A stretch of 64,000 nt of DNA from Meconema thalassinum. Lineage: Eukaryota; Arthropoda; Insecta; Orthoptera; Tettigoniidae. A program made the translations under genes and the position numbers. The notes beneath the pieces are model-generated. The model saw only the letters and a list, made by a program, of their open reading frames with translations, did no database searches and was not told where the DNA came from. The stretch covers positions 13,308,708 through 13,372,707 of the forward strand of contig OX336395.1 of the NCBI GenBank assembly GCA_946902985.2, written 5' to 3'. This document shows positions 58,457 to 64,000 of the stretch, piece after piece; the stretch's first letter is position 1, and each line of letters begins with the position of its first letter.

Positions 58457-61330
58457 TGGGTAGATTATTGGCTGAGGAATAACCTAACCACCAAGGGAAG
58501 ATGATAAAGAAAAGGAGGTGGGTTTCGGACTGGAGAGAAAGGATGGAGAAATAGGAGGAGAGTCCCACAAAAGTTATAAATTTAACTTTAAATACACTCA
58601 AAGGCGGTTGCCACTGCAAATCCGTTCTCTGATACCTAAAGTGGGTAAGGACCTGGTCGAAGCTAACGGGAAACGCAGCTAGGACTTGGGTGGTTTGCAA
58701 GAGAATGGCTTTAGCGTATTCCCTCTCAAGCATGCACATGCCTACTATGGGGAAGGGTGATGGTCTGGCAAGACAGAGAGTAACAGACTTATTGTATGTC
58801 TGTTCAAAGGAATTCGTTTTTGAACAAGTAATTCGAAGAATGCCAATAATTTGTATCTATTTCGATATTTCCAGTTTTCGAAGTGTAGAGTTCCTAAAAA
58901 GCGACCAAGTGCTTCCAAGAAGGATAGTGATAAAAGAATTATACTTTTGGGAAAAATTTTGGTAAGTGCACCAATAGTTGCATTTGGAAATGGCTAAGCT
59001 TTTACCCAGCCAGGAGCCGACTAAAAGTTTAGGCAAAGAGAAACACTTATCTTTTGGAAAACCAACCATAAGTTTTTTGGAGAGGATCTCCACAAGCAGG
59101 AAGCTGGCGTAGCGAGCTGTACTTGCCTTACTGGCCAGTTAGAATTAGCTATTAAAGCTAAGAGTGACTTCACTAAGATAATCGCTAAGAGTTCTTGCTC
59201 AAATGCAACAAGTGGTGAAAGCCCTATCAATAGATTTAATGGCATTAAGTGGGAAAGTCAAGGAAGACAGGATCTTGCCTAACTGTTATACTAGAAAAAT
59301 GAAAAAGCGAAAAGGAACTCTTAATTTACTTAACAATTCAAAAGAATTTGATGAATTTAACAAATATATAATTTCAATTTTTGTTAACAATTTGGGGTCG
59401 CAGACCTCCTAACATTTAAAGTTTGCTCCAGGCAATTAACAATTCTTTAGGTTTCAAACCTTTATATGTACTAAAATCTTCGTAAGATTTTAAAAAAGAC
59501 AAATGAAGTGATTAAAGTTAGACATTAAATCGAGTACAAGGTGTGTACTTTAAGAAATTTCTAAGAGAATATTCTAGAAAAAGTAACAACTTCGAAAATA
59601 ACAAAAAGGAAAGCAGGTAGAATGAAAGAGAAGTTCCTATAACTTCTTATATTTACGCTGAATTACTTTTATAATAGTTATACAAATAGGGCAGGTCACT
59701 TACTGTGAAACCTGAAGAGAAAGTCAAAAGGAAAGTTCTAGACTTCCTATGTTTAAATAGGAATCACGAGACAAATGGGGCAAGTTTCCCTTTCGTGAAA
59801 CCTAGAAATAACTCACTCATGAGTTGAAAGAATTGTATTCCCTAATTAGAAGGGAGAAACAATGTAAGTTTGAAACGTGTACTAGACACGTATTTATGCA
59901 GAAGTTAATTAATGTTATATAAGAAAAAGGGGAGGGCACTTCTCTAGAGTGACACCTCATTGAAAAATACCTAAAGTAACAATTTTATTATTATGGTTTG
60001 TTAGTAAGAGGTTTAGGAAAGATCAACTGGGATTGAGGATAAATGTTCATGGCCTTATTTATGGTAATCGGACGATCGCGACGCGGTAGAAATGTTGAAC
60101 AAGCATTAGTTTTCACTATAGTCTGTTAAATGGAAGAAAAGTTCACTGTAGTAACACAAAAGTTTATGGCCAAAAAAAGTTATTGCAATTGTGGAAAATA
60201 ACTGGTTGCACTAGATAGGCGAAAGTCTATTGCTTGAGAAAGTTGTGGATTACAATTAAATGCGCCATAGAACATTCCAACGGTGGAAGAAAATTAGCTA
60301 TTGAGCATTAATTCATAAGGCAGATTCCTCATTTTTAAATAATATTCCCACAAGTGAGTGGAAGCTACATGGCGGCACGACTTGTAGATAGAGTGCAGAT
60401 TCTGGAAGGTTCCAGAACGATCCTAATAGAAGAATAGGGCCAAAGTTATTCCAGCGGTGGAACGAGCTTAATATTTTATAGGCAGTGGGTATTCGATAAT
60501 ATCCCACGTTGTGAGAAGATCTCTCATTAAACAAGCATCAGAAATGCAGCTTTTACAAAGATTGGTTTAGACAGACAAAGCTCAATATAGAAAATCCCGC
60601 GAAGGATGATTATTGCCACAAATGAGTAATCTCACACTGCCTCTAAATGATTATTAAAAGCATGTGGTTGTTGAAAGACGATGAGAATAAGATTAAAACT
60701 TGAAGTCTGTACTTATCTTTGCTTCATGGCGATGATGAAATTCCCTTTGACGATTAATGTTCCAACATGGCGTGGAATTTAAAGAATGCCTCTTTAGTTC
60801 AGGAGGCTGGCTCTGGTTGAGCCTTGACTGAGTCGACGGCCGACGTACAAGTGAGATCCACTCAGCGAAGCACAGAGGGACCAGGGAAGGGAAAAGAGTG
60901 GGGGTAGGAGACAAAAGGAAGACATATAAGCATAACCAACATAGAAAAGTTAAATTCTCTTGAGGAAATGGTCTTCAAAGAGTTGATAGCAGGCGATACT
61001 AGCGCAGCATGGTGGATGAAAAAGTAGACGTAGTTCTCTTGATCACGGAGATGATAGCTGGCGATGGCGACGAGATCTGGTGGCCAGATTGATAAGGAAG
61101 TCCTCTTGCACCGGGAAGAATTGAGGAACTTCAGAGATTCGCTGCTAGATGACGCTAGGTGAGTCATGGAAGATATATATCTAGAACAGACTCACAAGTG
61201 ACATGAGAACCCTAAACAGCAAAGAGAACATAGGAGATCACTGTTGGTGTTTGAGAAAAAAGGAAGGAATGAACAAGCAAAGAGTATTAAGAAAATACTC
61301 TATCTTACCGTGTATTCCAAGAATACACCA
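58457..61330. mobile_element. Solo LTR, 2,874 bp
   Basis: It begins TGGGTAGATTATTG and ends AATACACCA, with the 5-bp duplication CCGTC at 58452-58456 and 61331-61335. The left arm has the uninterrupted site (about 205-212). TG...CA ends, a 5-bp duplication and no coding capacity indicate an LTR left after recombination between two LTRs. It is unrelated to the Gypsy LTR at 17918. Orientation is not determined. It postdates the arm duplication. Confidence 0.72.
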
Positions 61331-61508
61331 CCGTCTGCGAGCAGGTAAGGCGCAGGTTAGCTTAGGAAGGAGTCCAGGAGACCGCCACAGAGCGCTAGCT
61401 GGCTGCAGTGAAAACTTGCAGAGCTGGTAACGAGCAGGTTAGCTTAGGGAGGAGTCCGAGAGCGGTGGCTGGCTCCGCTGACGGTGAAAACTTGCAGAGC
61501 TGGCAGAA
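61331..61508. repeat. 82-bp tandem repeat at outer end of right arm
   Basis: About two units, reverse complement of the 1-211 repeat, with GAAAACTTGCAGAGCTGG twice. Homology to the left arm ends at about 61508. The next 190 bases to the LINE tail at 61699 hold nothing I recognise. Confidence 0.72.
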
Positions 61509-61696
61509 CGTCAGTACTTACCGCTGTGCCGCATAATGATTGACCACTAGAGCCACGGAACCCCGCTGTGGTAGTTTCTCGTGTCCTCATATCCTATCCA
61601 CGCCGAATGTAGGGCCTCGGCCTTCTGCACTTAACGGAATATTCCTGCACAAAGATGAAACATTAGCAGCGTGTCGGTTGTCTTCTCGCATAAAAG

Positions 61697-61733
<37 letters not shown>

Positions 61734-62626
61734 TTCCCCTTATCCAGCTCCTGCCGGGTCGGGGTATTTATGGCACTTCTCCACTTTCCTCTTTCCTTCC
61801 ACCATTCTTCTTCCTCGATCTTGTCCCAGTCCAGATTTCTTTTTCTTACGCTGTTCTTCACTGAATCAATCCACCTTGTTCTAGGTCTTCCTCTTGCTGT
61901 CTCACCCTTGCACTTCGCCTCCAGCATCTGTCTTGGTATTCTATTTTCCTCCATCCTCTTTACATGTCCAAACCACCTTCGTTTATTCTTCTCAATTCTC
62001 TCATTTACTTTTCCCATCCCAACTTCCTTCCTAACATCTTCATTCCCCACTCTGTCTTTCCTATCATACTTCTTAGGAATTTCATTTCACTGGCTTGGAT
62101 TCTACTCTCTTGCCTGCTTGTCAGGGTCCAAGTCTCAGGTGCATAAGTTAATATGGGTACATAGTACACTTTACACATTACCTCCTTGCTTTTCCTTGGT
62201 ACTTCCTTATCCCAAACTAGTTTTCTTACACTTTGATAGAATGCATTGCTCTGCTGTACCCTCCTGCCAATCTCCATGTCCAACCTACCAGTTTGCATCA
62301 ATTCACTTCCTAGGTATTTGAACGTGTCCACAATTTCCAAACTCTGACTTCCAATTTTCACAGTGCCCTTTCCTTGTCTTTCCTCTCTTGTCATCACCAT
62401 GGTCTTGCTTTTCTCTATACTGATTTTCAGGCCGTACTTCTGAATATTTTCGTTCAATGCATCTAGTTGTTTTTGCACTTCTTCGGTGTTCCTTCCTCAG
62501 ACCACAATATCATCTGCAAATAACAATAACTTCATTTCTTTATGTCCATATGCTTCCTTTGTTTCCTTTACAATTTGATCCATCACCATTATGAACAAGA
62601 GAGGTGACAGCACACTCCCCTGTCTG

Positions 62627-62715
62627 CAACTGTGTTAGCAGGGTACTGACCCCAGTGGGAAAAAAAACATCAGAGTTTTTTTCCCACTGGGGTCAGTACC
62701 CTGCTAACACAGTTG
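62627..62715. mobile_element. 42-bp perfect hairpin inserted in LINE
   Basis: Bases 62627-62668 and 62675-62715 are reverse complements except for one A/T in a homopolymer, around a 6-base loop. It interrupts the LINE RT coding sequence. Each arm includes GGGTACTGACCCCAGTGGG. No target duplication is clear. Confidence 0.7.
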
Positions 62716-62830
62716 TTGTACATTGCTTGCACCATTTCCAACATTTCTCTTCCCAGTCTCTTCTTAACCATGGTTTCCCATACCTTCTCTCTGGGAACAC
62801 AATCATATGCCTTTTCAAGATCTATGAAAG

Positions 62831-63307
62831 ATAGCGGGTTCAAACCCGGCCGAAGCCGTCGGATTTTTTAAGAGCGTTAAAAATCCCTCAGTATGCCTTC
62901 CTTCGGAGGGGATGTAAAGCCGGCGGTCCCATGTCATAGATTTATGGCATGTTAAAGATCTTTCCACTAATTACACCTGTGTGAAACTAAATTGGATAGG
63001 TTAAGAATGTAAACAACGCTCTTTGGTTGCTACGTTCGTTGCCAAGAGCCGACTGCGGTGGCGTCTAGTAGCTAGTTCTGAACTAGGCCTAGTAGTCGTT
63101 GACGGTGGCGTTTGGCGGCAAAAGTAGGAACTATTTGAAAAATTCAAAGTTGCAGTCCCTACTTGAATTAAAAAAACAGATACACACACTAATACAGTCA
63201 TCACAATTAACACCGGTTATCAGACAGATTCTACACTCACCCAAAGTACACGGGGCTACATGACCGCGTTGTCGCAGCCCCTAAACTAAGGAACCAACCA
63301 ACCAACC
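62831..63307 (+). mobile_element. tRNA-derived SINE inserted in LINE
   Basis: Flanked by a perfect 14-bp duplication AAGATCTATGAAAG (62817-62830 and 63308-63321). The head is 5'-truncated. The B box GGTTCAAACC (62837-62846) is kept and the A box is lost. The 3' end is (CCAA)n. It is the same family as the split copy at 37395-40490. Confidence 0.83.
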
Positions 63308-64000
63308 AAGATCTATGAAAGTCATGATCAAATCCTCTCCATATTCCCAGTTCTTTTCCATCACCTGCCTCAAGCTAACGATTGGGCCCACTGTGGATCT
63401 TCCACTCCTGAAGCCATACTGTTCCTCTTGCAACTCTCCTTCCACCTTTCTTCTCATTCTTCTTTCTAATATCCTTTCCAGTATTTTTACTATCTGTGAT
63501 AAGAGGGTGATCCCTCTATAGTTATCACACACCTTCTTGTCCCCCTTCTTAAACACTGGTATTATTAGTCCTATCTCCCAGTCTTCTGGTACACATTTCC
63601 GTTTCCACACACACTTTAGCAGTCGATACAACCATTGCATACCAACAGGTCCAGCAGCCTTTATCATTTCTACACAGATTTCATCCACCCCTGTTGCTTT
63701 TCCCATCTTCATTTTCTGTACTGCTAATTCCACCTCCAGCATTGTTATATAATCTTCTGTTATAGAGTCGTCAGGTTGTGTCACTTCCATCTCACCAGTG
63801 CAATTGCTCACATTCAATAGCTTATCGAAATACTCCTTCCATTGTCCCTTTATCTCTTCTGGGTGTGTTAACAACTCTCCGTCTTCCCTTTTCACCAGCT
63901 TTGTGGTAACTCTTTCTTTCCTCTTACTTCTTAGAAGCCCATACAGCATCCTTTTACTGCCACTTACATCTGTTTCCATTCTTCGTGTAAATTCTTCCCA

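Larger units (their letters stand above)
41272..61508 (-). repeat. Right arm of giant inverted duplication
   Basis: This is the reverse-complement partner of 1-12650. It is longer because it has gained a 3.3-kb unidentified block (47546-50864), a full-length LINE (50876-54305) and a solo LTR (58457-61330). It lacks the left arm's hairpin retroposon and 67-bp minisatellite. It also has a deletion of roughly 270 bp relative to left 1780-2075, at about 56575. The inner boundary at 41272 abuts a retroposon end (41165-41272). Differences between arms act as a relative clock: features in both arms predate the duplication, features in one arm postdate it. Confidence 0.87.
61699..64000 (-). pseudogene. 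LINE 3' two-thirds, running off the window
   Basis: Minus strand, ending in (GAT)n at 61699-61733. From the window edge inward: linker, RT with YGFRSGRSTVGPIVSLRQVM (63979-63322), interruption by a SINE, then a small hairpin. LLLFADDIVV follows at about 62510, with a TGA in place of the usual Trp codon just after. C-terminal frames at 62478-62005 and 62050-61730 overlap by a frameshift and end with RWFGHVKRMEENRIPRQ. It is a relative of the LINE at 37517-40098. It lies just outside the right arm. Confidence 0.8.

Noticed and set aside
58446..61167. Several minus-strand frames in the solo LTR
   Set aside because: Short, without domains, inside a non-coding LTR.
1..61508. One giant terminal-inverted-repeat transposon (Polinton- or Maverick-like)
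   Set aside because: No polymerase B, capsid, ATPase or retrovirus-type integrase outside the Gypsy element, and no target duplication can be seen at the ends. A locus-scale inverted duplication explains more.

Overview
The window looks like repeat-packed DNA from a large insect genome. The evidence is GT-AG introns in an AT-rich background, several arthropod-type LINEs ending in short (GAT)n tails, a PIF/Harbinger transposon with a MADF/BESS partner gene, a Penelope-like element and a Ty3/Gypsy element. A polyneopteran insect is my weak guess from repeat style alone. I see no rRNA gene, no intact tRNA gene and no prokaryotic-style operon.

Large-scale layout: the window is dominated by a giant inverted duplication. 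The left arm (about 1-12650) reappears reverse-complemented in the right arm (about 41272-61508), around a 28.6-kb spacer. Collinear blocks are 1-211 with 61331-61508, 205-4524 with 54345-58456, and 6397-12650 with 41272-47545. Arms differ by roughly 2-5% in stretches compared by eye, plus indels. Both arms share a decayed LINE, a LINE with RT domain, a Penelope-like composite with a nested MITE, and one 59-nt exon. Arm-specific changes came later. On the left these are a hairpin retroposon (2185-2409) and a 67-bp minisatellite (4509-5567). On the right they are a 3.3-kb unidentified block (47546-50864), a full-length LINE (50876-54305) and a 2.9-kb solo LTR (58457-61330).

Spacer (12650-41272): a Harbinger element (12759-15580), AT-rich DNA, and a complete Gypsy LTR retrotransposon (17918-27844). 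Then come an 814-bp tandem duplication, one copy of which carries a Penelope fragment (29024-29579), quiet intron-like DNA, a decayed LINE (35620-37250) and a four-layer nest of retroposons (37369-40545).

Host gene: three well-formed coding exons lie on the minus strand in the spacer (40717-40654, 34519-34415, 33418-33290). All have AG/GT boundaries and phase 0, and together give 95 acidic codons starting with an ATG. A fourth 59-nt exon sits in the left arm on the same strand (7445-7387), and its inverted twin sits in the right arm (46507-46565, plus). The composition resembles N-termini of insect C2H2 zinc-finger proteins, but no fingers are visible here. The inverted duplication therefore seems to have copied the downstream part of a host gene.

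How the elements work together: the Gypsy element has gag and pol in one frame, separated by a single UGA followed by CGG, which points to stop-codon readthrough. The Harbinger element encodes a decayed DDE transposase antisense inside the intron of its MADF/BESS partner. The right edge (61699-64000) is the 3' part of another LINE, interrupted by a SINE and a small hairpin.
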